A DNA stretch of 64,000 bases from Anaerolineae bacterium (GTDB lineage: Bacteria > Chloroflexota > Anaerolineae > Anaerolineales > Anaerolineaceae): the NCBI GenBank assembly GCA_013314735.1, contig JABUFD010000002.1:372001-436000 (forward strand), given 5' to 3'. The notes beneath the pieces were generated by a model that had not been told where the DNA came from, ran no database searches, and worked only from the letters and a program-made list of their open reading frames with translations. Shown here piece by piece: positions 33,660 to 42,889 of the stretch; within the stretch, counting starts at the first letter, position 1; each line of letters starts with the position of its first letter. The position numbers and the translations under genes were made by a program.

Positions 33660-35378
33660 ATGCGTATCTTAAAAGGGAACCCTGTTTCGCGGGGGATTGC
33701 CCTGGGTAATGTGTTTGTGTATAAAGCGTTTACCGCTGACGTGCATGAATCTTATTTTGAGGAGGGCCATGCGCAGGAGCAGTTGCAAAAATTCCGTGAC
33801 GCCGCCCGTATGGCGGAATCAGAACTCGATCGGGTAATTGAAAAGTTCTCTTCGGTTTCTGAGGAAAAAGCAAAAATTTTCGCCGCTCATAAAGAAATTC
33901 TGAATGATGAAGAAGTGGTGGAGGGGATTGAAGGGATGATCCTCGATGACCATGCCATGCCGGATTATGCCGTTGATATGGTTTTTACGGAATTCGCGAT
34001 CCTGCTTTCGAAAGCAAAAGATCCCCTGATCGCTGCCCGAGCTGCGGATTTACGAGATGTCCGCAACCGTGTACTCAGGATCCTGAAGGGTGAGAAGGAA
34101 ATGAACCTGGCGCATCTCACCGAGCAGGTGGTGGTGGTAGCGCATGACTTGCTGCCCAGTGATACAGCCACACTTGACCGCGAAAAAGTACTGGGCATCA
34201 TCACAGAGGTTGGCGGGGCGACTTCGCATACCGCGATTATTGCGCGTAGTTATTCTATACCGGCGGTGCTGGGTGTACCGGAAGCGACCGAAATTTTGGC
34301 CTCTGTCGGTCATGTGGTCTTGGACGCGTTGGCTGGCAAGGTATTGATCGAACCAGATCAGCAAACGATCCTGGAATACCAGGTGAAACTGGCAGAATAC
34401 CAAAAAGAGGAATGTGAAACCCGTGAATACCTGACCAAGATTCCATTAACCGCCAGCGGTGAGAAGGTCAGTATCGGGTTGAATATCGGCTCGACCGAAC
34501 CGGATGAGGGGTTCAAGTACAGCGATTTTGTCGGGTTGTTCCGGACAGAGTTCCTGTACATGGAAAGCGAACATATGCCCACCGAAGAAGAACAAGTGGC
34601 TGCGTACCGGAAAGTGTTGGCGAACGCGATGGGAAACCCGGTAACCCTGCGCACACTCGATATCGGTGGTGATAAATCGCTACGGTATTTGGCCCTGCCC
34701 AAGGAAGAGAATCCATTTCTTGGCAACCGTGCCCTGCGGTTATGCCTGAGCCTGCCAGACCTGTTTCGGACCCAGCTACGGGCAGCGCTGCGGGCATCGG
34801 CGTTTGGCGAATTGTGGTTGATGTTCCCGATGGTCGGGACGATTGATGATGTGCGCAATGCCCGTGCCCGGGTCGAGTCGGTGAAAGCGGAACTTCGTAC
34901 AGAGGGGATTGCCTTTGATGAAAATATTAAAGTTGGTATCATGATCGAGATCCCATCAATAGCGGTGATTGCGGACCTGGCAGCCAAAGAGGTAGACTTC
35001 GCCAGTGTGGGTACCAATGACCTGACGCAGTACCTGCATGCCGTCGATCGGATGAATGCCGCTATCGTTGATTACTACCAGAGCATGTCGCCTTCGATGT
35101 TCCGAATGCTGGGGATGATCTTCTCCGAGTTCAACAAAGCCGGGAAGCCGATTTCTGTGTGCGGTGAATTGGCGGGTGATCCCTTGGCTGCGATCCCCCT
35201 GGTTGGACTGGGGCTGCGTAAGTTGAGTATGAATGCTTCCAACATCGCCCGGGTAAAGTGGATGCTATCAAAATTCACCCTGACCGAGATGAAGGAGATT
35301 GCTGAGAGGGTGCAGCTTATGGCGACCCAGGCAGATGTGAACCAGTTGTTAAAGGAAGAGGCGGCGAAGCGCGCTTGA
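33660..35378 (+). CDS. ptsI: PTS enzyme I
   Basis: 572 aa, the family length. The N-terminal half has the phosphohistidine GGATSHTAIIARSY (His190), and the C-terminal PEP-binding barrel has LRTLDIGGDKSLRYL, GNRALRLCL, MIEIPS and the active-site VCGELAGDP. It takes phosphate from PEP and gives it to HPr. AAGGAGG sits right before the ATG at 33660; a longer frame from 33639 is less likely. Confidence 0.96.
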   Translation: MRILKGNPVSRGIALGNVFVYKAFTADVHESYFEEGHAQEQLQKFRDAARMAESELDRVIEKFSSVSEEKAKIFAAHKEILNDEEVVEGIEGMILDDHAMPDYAVDMVFTEFAILLSKAKDPLIAARAADLRDVRNRVLRILKGEKEMNLAHLTEQVVVVAHDLLPSDTATLDREKVLGIITEVGGATSHTAIIARSYSIPAVLGVPEATEILASVGHVVLDALAGKVLIEPDQQTILEYQVKLAEYQKEECETREYLTKIPLTASGEKVSIGLNIGSTEPDEGFKYSDFVGLFRTEFLYMESEHMPTEEEQVAAYRKVLANAMGNPVTLRTLDIGGDKSLRYLALPKEENPFLGNRALRLCLSLPDLFRTQLRAALRASAFGELWLMFPMVGTIDDVRNARARVESVKAELRTEGIAFDENIKVGIMIEIPSIAVIADLAAKEVDFASVGTNDLTQYLHAVDRMNAAIVDYYQSMSPSMFRMLGMIFSEFNKAGKPISVCGELAGDPLAAIPLVGLGLRKLSMNASNIARVKWMLSKFTLTEMKEIAERVQLMATQADVNQLLKEEAAKRA

Positions 35379-35430
35379 AGCGTATGCATATCCTGCCAGA
35401 ATCAGTCGTTCCGAGAGGAGACACTAATTA

Positions 35431-36483
35431 ATGGAACCTTTGCGATTCACGAAACATGTGGTGGCATCGATTGAAAAATGTTATGCGGTGTGCCCGATGA
35501 CGATCCATGGGACGCCAGGTTTTCTACTGGCTACTGAAAAAGCCGGCGGATGTTTCTTTTTTGACCTGCAAGGTCAACAGGTGGAAACGATCTGGGATGA
35601 TGTGGGTGGCGTGATGTCATTGGTCTCGTTGTCTTCCCAACCGGATGCTTTTTTATCAACGCAGGAATTTTTTTCCCCCAATGATTCCGCCAAAGCGCGG
35701 ATTGTCCTCGCCCGGTGGGGTAACGGGCAATGGTTGGTGCGGACAGTAGCCGAATTGCCGTTTGTACATCGATTTGATGTCTTTTCTACCCCGCACCAGC
35801 ATTACCTGGTGGCGTGTACATTGAAATCGGGCCATGACTACAAAGAAGACTGGAGCCACCCCGGAAAGGTGTTGGTGTGCCCGTTGCCCGAAGACCTTGC
35901 CGGACTCATCACCAGCCTGGAGTGGACGGTTCTGCTGGACAATCTGACGAAAAACCATGGGTATTACCGTATCCACAAACCAGGCGGTAATCCTTTCTCT
36001 TTGATCTCGAGTGACAACGGGGTCTATAAAATCACACCGCCTGATGGGCCAGATGCTGCCTGGGGGGTGGAGCAGCTGCTGGCCGAACCTGCCAGTGATG
36101 CAACACTGGCAGACCTGGATCAGGATGGGGTACCGGAACTGATAACCTTTTCCCCCTTCCACGGCGACACCCTTTCGATATTCCATTATGAACAAGGCAC
36201 ATACCGGTTGGCGATGCGATGGCCGAAACCGGTGGAATTTCTGCACGCATTGTGGAGCGGTTCCATCCATGGGACACCGACGGTGATTATCGGGCATCGA
36301 AAGGGAAGCATGGATTTATTCGCCTTGCGGTTTGATACTGTTGCGGGTACTTATATTTGCGAAGTGATTGATGAACACTGCGGGTCGGCGAATGTGGCAT
36401 GGATCAACCATCCTGAATTTACCGGGATTGTGGCTGCCAACCGTGAAACCAATCAAGTAGCAATGTACAGGCTGGACGACTAA
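35431..36483 (+). CDS. Predicted beta-propeller (VCBS/FG-GAP-like) cytoplasmic protein of unknown function
   Basis: 350 aa with no signal peptide or membrane helix. Repeated beta-strand blades are suggested throughout, and TLADLDQDGVPELITF is a calcium-binding FG-GAP/VCBS-type blade. It lies at the end of the ascorbate-PTS operon, 52 bases after ptsI, with GAGAGGAGA before the ATG, so it is probably cotranscribed. It could be a lactonase-like enzyme or a scaffold, but no catalytic motif was recognised. Confidence 0.65.
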   Translation: MEPLRFTKHVVASIEKCYAVCPMTIHGTPGFLLATEKAGGCFFFDLQGQQVETIWDDVGGVMSLVSLSSQPDAFLSTQEFFSPNDSAKARIVLARWGNGQWLVRTVAELPFVHRFDVFSTPHQHYLVACTLKSGHDYKEDWSHPGKVLVCPLPEDLAGLITSLEWTVLLDNLTKNHGYYRIHKPGGNPFSLISSDNGVYKITPPDGPDAAWGVEQLLAEPASDATLADLDQDGVPELITFSPFHGDTLSIFHYEQGTYRLAMRWPKPVEFLHALWSGSIHGTPTVIIGHRKGSMDLFALRFDTVAGTYICEVIDEHCGSANVAWINHPEFTGIVAANRETNQVAMYRLDD

Positions 36484-36829
36484 TCGTTTGGGCTTTGTTC
36501 CTTTCGGAAAAAAGTTAATTTCAAAAATTTGGTTGGGCTGTGTTTCCGTTCCTGGTTGATGTCAATTATAAAACATCATCCAGGAACGTAATTTTGTGGT
36601 GGTCATCCAGTAAGGTAATGAAAGATCAGTACATACGCCGGTTGGTTTGGAGATAGTTGTGTGCAGAAAATGGGCGGCGCAACACCCGTCCTCCTGGTTT
36701 TCTTGAGATTTAATGTCGTATAATGAACGCAGTTTCTCATTGATCTGCATGTGATAACAACATCCTGCTTTACCGGTTGCGTGCAAGCATACGAAAATCA
36801 TTCATCCGCCCAGAAGAAATTATAATAAT
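36484..36829 (+). terminator. Intergenic stretch with a strong hairpin ending the ascorbate operon
   Basis: CGTTCCTGG(T)TGATGT (36547-36562) pairs with ACATCATCCAGGAACG (about 36573-36588), a stem of about 15 bp with one imperfection and a short AT-rich loop. It is followed by TAATTTTGT, a weak T-run, so it may terminate from either side. The remaining 240 bases hold no supported gene; TATAAT at 36719-36724 is a possible -10 box for the next operon. Confidence 0.5.
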
Positions 36830-37567
36830 ATGACACAGGGTATCTTATACATCGCTGCCGGAGAGAAGTACATAAAGGCGGCTATCGAATCTGCGATAAG
36901 CGTCCGAAGGCATTGCCCGGGATTGGCTATCCATTTATTTGCCGATTCGCAAAAATATGCGTCCACCGATTTTTCCAGAGATCCCTACCCGTTCACCTCG
37001 GTCGAGCAGATCAACAACCCACATCGCCGCTCGAAGGTAGATTATCTCCCACGCACGCCTTTTGATCATACTCTGTACCTGGACACGGACACGCGCCTCA
37101 ATACTGATATCCGTCCGATGTTTGTTCTCCTGGAGCGGTTTGATATCGCCCTGAACCATGCCCACCGACGGAACGACCCTACCCGCCTGGGTACATGGCG
37201 GTTGCAGCTGCCAGGGGCATTTCCGCAGCATAACGGCGGGGTGATCCTGTACCGTAAAACAACCGAGGTGATCGATTTCCTGGAACAGTGGCGTGACGCT
37301 TTCCACAGTGCGGGCTTTCAACAGGATCAAATGACGCTGCGCGAGCTGTTATGGCTGAGCAATCTGCGCATGGCGGTGCTGCCACCGGAATTCAATGTGC
37401 GCTACATCAAGTACCGAACCTGGTGGACGAAAGCGGAAGCACTTCCCCAAATTTATCATCTCCAACGCCTGCACATTGGCTGGTTGGGTTGGCTGGTGAA
37501 GCCCTGGTATCGGCGCGGTTTAAAATTACTGGCAAAATTCGGGATTCATTGTGAGAAAAGGTTGTAG
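36830..37567 (+). CDS. Putative glycosyltransferase with DxD motif (copy 1)
   Basis: 245 aa of the GT-A fold. The N-terminus GILYIAAGEKYIKAAIESAIS is the nucleotide-sugar strand pattern of GT8/GT77-like enzymes, and LYLDTDTRL holds the metal-binding DxD. HNGGVILYRKT and DQMTLRELLWLS are acceptor-side segments. No signal peptide is seen, so it acts in the cytoplasm. The downstream gene is a clear duplicate. No good ribosome-binding site precedes the ATG. Confidence 0.75.
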   Translation: MTQGILYIAAGEKYIKAAIESAISVRRHCPGLAIHLFADSQKYASTDFSRDPYPFTSVEQINNPHRRSKVDYLPRTPFDHTLYLDTDTRLNTDIRPMFVLLERFDIALNHAHRRNDPTRLGTWRLQLPGAFPQHNGGVILYRKTTEVIDFLEQWRDAFHSAGFQQDQMTLRELLWLSNLRMAVLPPEFNVRYIKYRTWWTKAEALPQIYHLQRLHIGWLGWLVKPWYRRGLKLLAKFGIHCEKRL

Positions 37568-37571
37568 GAAT

Positions 37572-38327
37572 ATGGCGCCAACACAGGGTATCGTTTATGT
37601 GGCAACCGGGAAGAAGTACATTGATGCGGCGGCAAAATCAGCAGTCAGCGTGCGGAAACACATGTCAGGTATTCCTATCCACCTCTTTGCTGATTGGCGG
37701 CAGCAAGGTTTTCGCTTTGACGAATCACCCCATCCTTTCACCACAGTAGGTGAGATCATTGATCCTCATCCGCGTTCCAAAGTAGATTACCTGGCACAGA
37801 CACCGTTTGACTGGACACTCTACCTGGATTCGGATACCGCCTTGAATGCTGACATTTCCGAGATGTTTCGCCTGTTGGAGCGGTTTGACCTGGCCATGGC
37901 TCATGCCCACCGGCGAAACTCCGCGGTACGACAGCGTACCTGGCGCATCGAATTGCCGTATGCATTTCCCCAATTTAATTCCGGGGTCTTCCTGTACCGG
38001 AAAACACCCGATATGCTCCATTTCCTTGAAAGCTGGGGCGAAGCCTTTCAACAGGCTGGTTTTCCGCAGGACCAGATCACCCTGCGTGAGCTATTGTGGT
38101 TGAGCGATTTACGGATTGCCACACTTCCACCGGAATACAATGTGCGCTTTCTGAAATATCTTTTGATCTGGCGCCGAACCGAAGCCCGGCCGATGATCTA
38201 TCACCTGCAATATTTCCATGATGGCCCGTTGTGGTTTGTGAAGGGTGCCTTGAAGCAATCCGGTCGGCGAATGTTGAAAGTGTTGGGCCTGGAACCAGCC
38301 CGGGTGAGGCGGATGCTAAAAAAATGA
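37572..38327 (+). CDS. Putative glycosyltransferase with DxD motif (copy 2)
   Basis: 251 aa, about half identical by eye to the preceding gene over its whole length: GIVYVATGKKYIDAAAKSAVS, LYLDSDTAL (DxD), HAHRRNSAVRQRTWR, FNSGVFLYRKT and DQITLRELLWLSDLR. The two arose by tandem duplication. The ATG at 37572 has TGTAGGAAT before it, and the gap is four bases; an upstream in-frame GTG at 37551 would overlap. The next gene overlaps as ATGA. Confidence 0.75.
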   Translation: MAPTQGIVYVATGKKYIDAAAKSAVSVRKHMSGIPIHLFADWRQQGFRFDESPHPFTTVGEIIDPHPRSKVDYLAQTPFDWTLYLDSDTALNADISEMFRLLERFDLAMAHAHRRNSAVRQRTWRIELPYAFPQFNSGVFLYRKTPDMLHFLESWGEAFQQAGFPQDQITLRELLWLSDLRIATLPPEYNVRFLKYLLIWRRTEARPMIYHLQYFHDGPLWFVKGALKQSGRRMLKVLGLEPARVRRMLKK

Positions 38328-39232
38328 AGCGACCGATCGCCAAACCCAATTTGTTCGTGGTCGGTGCTGCAAAAGCCGGTACGACCACGTTATATGAGCT
38401 GTTGCGTCAGCATCCGCAGGTGTATTTCCCCATGGTCAAGGAACCTGCTTTTTTCTGTGATGATACGTATTTTGCCCGTGGAGACGATTGGTACCTGGAC
38501 CAATTTTTCCGACGGGCTGAAAATCAACCCTGGCGTGGTGATGCCAGTTCGCGTTACCTCTATTTTGCTGAAAAGACCGCACCGCGCATCGCAGCCTTCA
38601 CTGCACCGGATATACCTCGGGTGGTCATGATTTTTCGTGAGCCAGCGCAACTGGTGTACTCGATGTATTGGAACAGTGTCCGAGAAGGCAAGGAATCGCT
38701 GCCGTTCAACGAGGCCCTGGCCGCAGAGACGCAGCGGATGGAGTTGATGAGGGTGGATCTAGAGAAATCCGGTCAGATTTTATATGCTTATTCCCGCCTG
38801 GCGGCCTATGCCAGCCAGGTCTCTGTTTTTCTCCGTCATTTCCCAAGAGAATCCTTCCTATTTCTGCTGACCGAAGATCTGGCTGATACGAACGGGTTGG
38901 TACATCTCCTGCAGTCGTTCCTCGAACTCGATGATTATGCTTCATTGATCCGGCCGGTGAAAAAAAATGCTGCTGCCCTGCCGCACAGCACGGGTCTGCA
39001 TCGTTGGCTGCGAAATCGCTCTATGGTAAAGGAAGGACTGAAGAAGCTGCTGCCTTTCCAATTGCGGTATCGGTTGAAAAATGCGGCGATCGAAATGAAC
39101 TTAAAATCATTCACGCCACCTTCAATGGAGCAAACCATCGCAGCACAACTGCGGCGTGACTACCGTGATGAAGTGCTGCGTTTGCAGGACTTGATTTCAC
39201 GTGATTTATCTGGATGGTTGGGTGAAGGATGA
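38324..39232 (+). CDS. Sulfotransferase (carbohydrate type)
   Basis: 302 aa. The ATG at 38324 overlaps the previous stop (ATGA), so the long upstream extension of the frame is rejected. The PAPS-binding loop LFVVGAAKAGTTTLYELL and the 3'-phosphate motif VVMIFREPAQLVYSMYW are intact. It resembles the sulfotransferase at 23530 (LGAAKSGTT and shared C-terminal RRWIKHRAMMK-like pattern). It is the fourth sulfotransferase of the window. Confidence 0.88.
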   Translation: MKRPIAKPNLFVVGAAKAGTTTLYELLRQHPQVYFPMVKEPAFFCDDTYFARGDDWYLDQFFRRAENQPWRGDASSRYLYFAEKTAPRIAAFTAPDIPRVVMIFREPAQLVYSMYWNSVREGKESLPFNEALAAETQRMELMRVDLEKSGQILYAYSRLAAYASQVSVFLRHFPRESFLFLLTEDLADTNGLVHLLQSFLELDDYASLIRPVKKNAAALPHSTGLHRWLRNRSMVKEGLKKLLPFQLRYRLKNAAIEMNLKSFTPPSMEQTIAAQLRRDYRDEVLRLQDLISRDLSGWLGEG

Positions 39233-40359
39233 GGGAACGCGGAAACCGCCGTATTGTTCTTTTCTTCTCGAACCTTTCCGGTGGAGGGATTCAACGCGTC
39301 ATGCTGAGCCTGGCTGAGGGCATGCTTCAGGCTGGCTGGCAGGTGGATTTGTTGGTGCTGGACGGAACCGGCCCGTTGGCAGAACAAATCCCTCCAGGAT
39401 GCCGTCTTCTGGATTTTTCGTTACCACATGTATACCAGGCACTCCCGAATGTTGTGAGCTACCTGCGCAGCTCACAGCCAGAAGTTCTGTTCACCGCCCA
39501 GACGCATTACAACCTGGCAGCAATGCTCTCGCGGGTACTCTCAGGTTGGAAGGGAAGGTTGATCCTCTCTGAGCACATTAATCTCAGTAAACAAACTGCG
39601 CATAGCAAGAATATGATGGAACAGCTCTACCCCACCCTGGCGCGCTGGTTCTACCCATTTGCAGATAAGGTTGTTGTGGTTTCCCAGGATGCCGCAGATG
39701 ACCTGGTGCGCCGATGCCGCCTACCAGCTTCCCGGGTGACTGTGATCCACAATCCGGTCTTGACCCGGCCTGTTGAGACCTTGATGAAACCGGAGCCCGA
39801 GCCGCCCTGGCCACATTCTCCATCTGCACCGCTTTTCCTTGCCGCCGGGCGGTTGACACCCCAGAAAAATTTCCCCCTTTTATTGCAGGCTTTTACGAAG
39901 GTGTTGGAACAGGAACCTGCTGCACACCTGGTGATCCTGGGAGAAGGTGAGGATCGGTTGGCATTGTCTGCGCTGGCCGTGAACCTGGGAATTCATGGAT
40001 CGGTTTGGTTGCCTGGTTTTGTACCCAACCCCTATCCCTGGATGGCACGGTGTTCTGTTTTTGTCCTATCTTCCAGTTGGGAAGGCTTTGGGAATGTATT
40101 GGTGGAGGCGATGGCCTGTGGGACACCGGTGGTTGCCACTGATTGCCCCAGCGGTCCCGCGGAAATCCTGGAGAAGGGGCGCCTGGGACGCCTGGTGCCC
40201 CCGGAGGATGCAGCTGCGCTGGCTGCAGCGATGTTGGCAGAATGGCGATCGCCACATCAGCCGCACGTGTTAAAACAACGGGCTGCGGATTTTACATTGG
40301 ACGCCATTCTCCCTAAGTACCTTGCACTCTTTGACCCGCAAGCGGAGCAGGAGCAATGA
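39229..40359 (+). CDS. GT4-family glycosyltransferase
   Basis: 376 aa of the GT-B fold. LSGGGIQRVMLSLAEGM is the N-terminal acceptor side; LFLAAGRLTPQKNFPLLLQAF begins the nucleotide-sugar domain; and SSSWEGFGNVLVEAMACGTPVVATDCPSGPAEIL carries the EX7E donor motif. It overlaps both neighbours as ATGA. It would extend the sulfated glycan in the cytoplasm. Confidence 0.9.
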   Translation: MRERGNRRIVLFFSNLSGGGIQRVMLSLAEGMLQAGWQVDLLVLDGTGPLAEQIPPGCRLLDFSLPHVYQALPNVVSYLRSSQPEVLFTAQTHYNLAAMLSRVLSGWKGRLILSEHINLSKQTAHSKNMMEQLYPTLARWFYPFADKVVVVSQDAADDLVRRCRLPASRVTVIHNPVLTRPVETLMKPEPEPPWPHSPSAPLFLAAGRLTPQKNFPLLLQAFTKVLEQEPAAHLVILGEGEDRLALSALAVNLGIHGSVWLPGFVPNPYPWMARCSVFVLSSSWEGFGNVLVEAMACGTPVVATDCPSGPAEILEKGRLGRLVPPEDAAALAAAMLAEWRSPHQPHVLKQRAADFTLDAILPKYLALFDPQAEQEQ

Positions 40360-41486
40360 GGGTTGCTCATGTCATAACCACGCTGGAAACGGGCGGGGCG
40401 CAGTGGGTGTTGGTGAACCTGGCGCGCCAGTTGCAGGCTGCTGGCCATCAGCAGATGGTTGTGTGCCTGAAACCCGGCGGCGACCTGGCATCGAATCTAC
40501 AAGGTTTGGGGATCGAAGTGCAGGAGACAGATACTAAACCGGCCTTCTTTGGGAGAGCTTTGCGGCAAATCCAAGTGTATCTGGATGCTTACAAACCCGA
40601 TGTGATCCAGAGTTGGATGTACCATGCGGACTTTGTGACCAATTTTCTCCACCAAAGGCATCCTGTGCCGATAGTTTGGGGGATTCACCACACCTACGAG
40701 GGCGACAGGTATTCCCGCCTAAAACAGATGACAAAATTCATCGTCAGAGCAAACAGTTTGTTTGCTGGTAGAACACCCGCAGCGGTTGTGTGTTGTTCGG
40801 AATCGGCCCGGGCCTCACACGCTCGGATCGGGTATGCCTTAGATAAGCTGCATGTGATTGAAAACGGAATTGACATAGCGCAGTTTGTGCCAGACCCAGA
40901 GGCGGGAAAACAATTACGCCAACACCTGGGAATTCCACTCTCCTCGCCTTTGGTAGGCCTGATCGCCCGGTTGCATCCACAAAAAGATCATGGGACATTT
41001 TTCCAGGCAGCGAATCACCTGCTGCAGTTACAGCCCGATGTCCATTTCATCCTGGCCGGGGAAGGAATCACAAGGGAAAATGCGGCGTTGCTTGGGATGC
41101 TCCCTTCACCGGCATTGTACAAGCAGGTGCATTTGCTGGGGAAACGCGAGGACATCGCACAGATCACCGCTGGATTGGATATTGCTGTACTTTCTGCATC
41201 CGGTGATGAGGCATTCCCGTTGACCCTGTTGGAGGCGATGGCGTGTGCGGTACCGGTGGTCAGCACGGCAGTAGGGGATGTTGGCCGCATCGTTGGCGAA
41301 GGCGCTGGGAGGGTGGTTCCCCCGCGCAATCCGCTTCAACTCGCCGAAGCCATTGACAGCCTGTTACGGCTGGCACCGGTACAACGGGCGGCGATGGGAA
41401 CGGTTGGTCGACAGAGGGTATTGGGGCACTTCAGCGTCCAACGCATGGCTGAGAGATACTTTCAGTTGTACAAGGAGTTGATCTGA
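40356..41486 (+). CDS. GT4-family glycosyltransferase
   Basis: 376 aa. THVITTLETGGAQW-like N-terminus (ITTLETGGAQWVLVNLARQL), LVGLIARLHPQKDHGTFFQAA, and SGDEAFPLTLLEAMACAVPVVSTAVGDVGRIVG with the donor-binding Glu pair. The pattern resembles sugar transferases of capsule loci. Its start overlaps the previous stop as ATGA and its stop shares a base with the next start. Confidence 0.9.
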   Translation: MRVAHVITTLETGGAQWVLVNLARQLQAAGHQQMVVCLKPGGDLASNLQGLGIEVQETDTKPAFFGRALRQIQVYLDAYKPDVIQSWMYHADFVTNFLHQRHPVPIVWGIHHTYEGDRYSRLKQMTKFIVRANSLFAGRTPAAVVCCSESARASHARIGYALDKLHVIENGIDIAQFVPDPEAGKQLRQHLGIPLSSPLVGLIARLHPQKDHGTFFQAANHLLQLQPDVHFILAGEGITRENAALLGMLPSPALYKQVHLLGKREDIAQITAGLDIAVLSASGDEAFPLTLLEAMACAVPVVSTAVGDVGRIVGEGAGRVVPPRNPLQLAEAIDSLLRLAPVQRAAMGTVGRQRVLGHFSVQRMAERYFQLYKELI

Positions 41487-42889
41487 TGATTCACAAATGG
41501 CTGCGCTTCCTTCGTTCTGCTGCTGAGAAACATCCTAACCGGTTGGTCTTTACAACTGCTTTCCTGTTTGTCGTGTTTTCCGGTATGCTGGTGCAATTTG
41601 TGATCCTGCCCAATTTCCTGCCGTACGCCCATCGAGGGGATGGCTTGCTTTCCGGATATGACAGTGGTAAATATCATCGCATCGCGGTAGCCGCGGCAGA
41701 AAAGATTGAGCAGGAAGGATGGAGTGCCTGGCAATTGTACCCTGAGTACCAAATTGTGTCCGGGGTCACCTCATTTTTTTATGCATTAACGGTTCCCAAA
41801 CCATGGGTCTTGCTGCCAGTGAATGGTCTGCTGCACGGGGTTGCATCGGTATGCCTTTACCAGGTTCTGGTGATGCTGGTGGGAAGACGGAAGTTAACAT
41901 TATTGTCGGTGACGCCATTCATGTTTTTGCCATCATCGTTGTTATGGCACACCCAGATTCATAATGAAAATTATGTTATCCCAGCCCTGATGATGTTCGT
42001 ATACGGCTGGATGAGTATGTTAACTTCCTCCTCTGAGAAGAAACTTTCGACAATCTGGCTGCCAATGATAGCCATGATGATAGGGAGCCTGGTAGTGTGG
42101 CTGTTTCGAGACAAGGTGATGGTTATTGTCTATCTGATTGCACTGGGTTATGTATTACTGCAATACCTGGTGAAAACGGTCACCTGGGTCCGATCGAAAA
42201 GCAGGACAAAGTTGCAGTTACGTTGGGAGCAGATAACCCTGGTACTCACCCTGGTGATTGCCAGCAACCCAATCCTATTCCAGTGGGTCGATAACCTGGA
42301 TAGCGTACGCTGGCAGGCTGACACAGACTTCAGCGCTGCGGTTCAGAACACGATCGATACTCCGGATGAATGGAATCCTCGTGTCAGGTGGGAACGATCA
42401 AGATGGTTGCCCTTGGTCCTGGATCAGCAGCTGCGCTCGATTGCTTACACTCGTGCCCGTTTCGTGCGTTCCTGGGAATACGCCGGCAGCCAGATTGATA
42501 CCAATCGCGACTTTCACAAGGCCTGGGATATGATCACCTATCTGCCCAGGGCGGTGCAAGTCGGTTTTCTCGCGCCGTTTCCCCATGATTGGTTCCAGTC
42601 CGGCTACAAGAAGGCAGCTGAGGTTTCCCGTTGGGCCGCAGGGGTTGAAATGATATTCATCTACTGTTGCCTGCCGGGATTGGTATGGTGTTGGTGGAAC
42701 TTTCGGCGCAAACTGGCATTCTGGGGTTTTCTGTTCCTCAATACAGCCATGATCCTGGTATACACAATCGCGATACCCAACGTGGGTTCGTTGTATCGTT
42801 TTCGTTTTCCATTTTTACTGGCACTGGTTTGTTGTGGATTTTGGGGTGTGTTATATTTGTACCATCAATTTCGCAACAACAAGCGATGA
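41486..42889 (+). CDS. Polytopic membrane protein, GT-C-like
   Basis: 467 aa with about ten membrane helices. After the first helix comes an outer loop HRGDGLLSGYDSGKYHRIA with acidic residues, the place where GT-C transferases keep their catalytic Asp. Helices and loops of similar layout occur in the larger membrane protein at 18776, but no close relation is claimed. Overlaps of one and four bases tie it to the flanking GT4 genes. It could be a polyprenyl-sugar transferase or a polymerase-like protein. Confidence 0.6.
   Translation: MIHKWLRFLRSAAEKHPNRLVFTTAFLFVVFSGMLVQFVILPNFLPYAHRGDGLLSGYDSGKYHRIAVAAAEKIEQEGWSAWQLYPEYQIVSGVTSFFYALTVPKPWVLLPVNGLLHGVASVCLYQVLVMLVGRRKLTLLSVTPFMFLPSSLLWHTQIHNENYVIPALMMFVYGWMSMLTSSSEKKLSTIWLPMIAMMIGSLVVWLFRDKVMVIVYLIALGYVLLQYLVKTVTWVRSKSRTKLQLRWEQITLVLTLVIASNPILFQWVDNLDSVRWQADTDFSAAVQNTIDTPDEWNPRVRWERSRWLPLVLDQQLRSIAYTRARFVRSWEYAGSQIDTNRDFHKAWDMITYLPRAVQVGFLAPFPHDWFQSGYKKAAEVSRWAAGVEMIFIYCCLPGLVWCWWNFRRKLAFWGFLFLNTAMILVYTIAIPNVGSLYRFRFPFLLALVCCGFWGVLYLYHQFRNNKR

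Noticed and set aside
36562-36801. Reverse-strand 79-aa ORF between the propeller gene and the glycosyltransferases
   Set aside because: It starts within the terminator hairpin, has odd composition and no ribosome-binding site.
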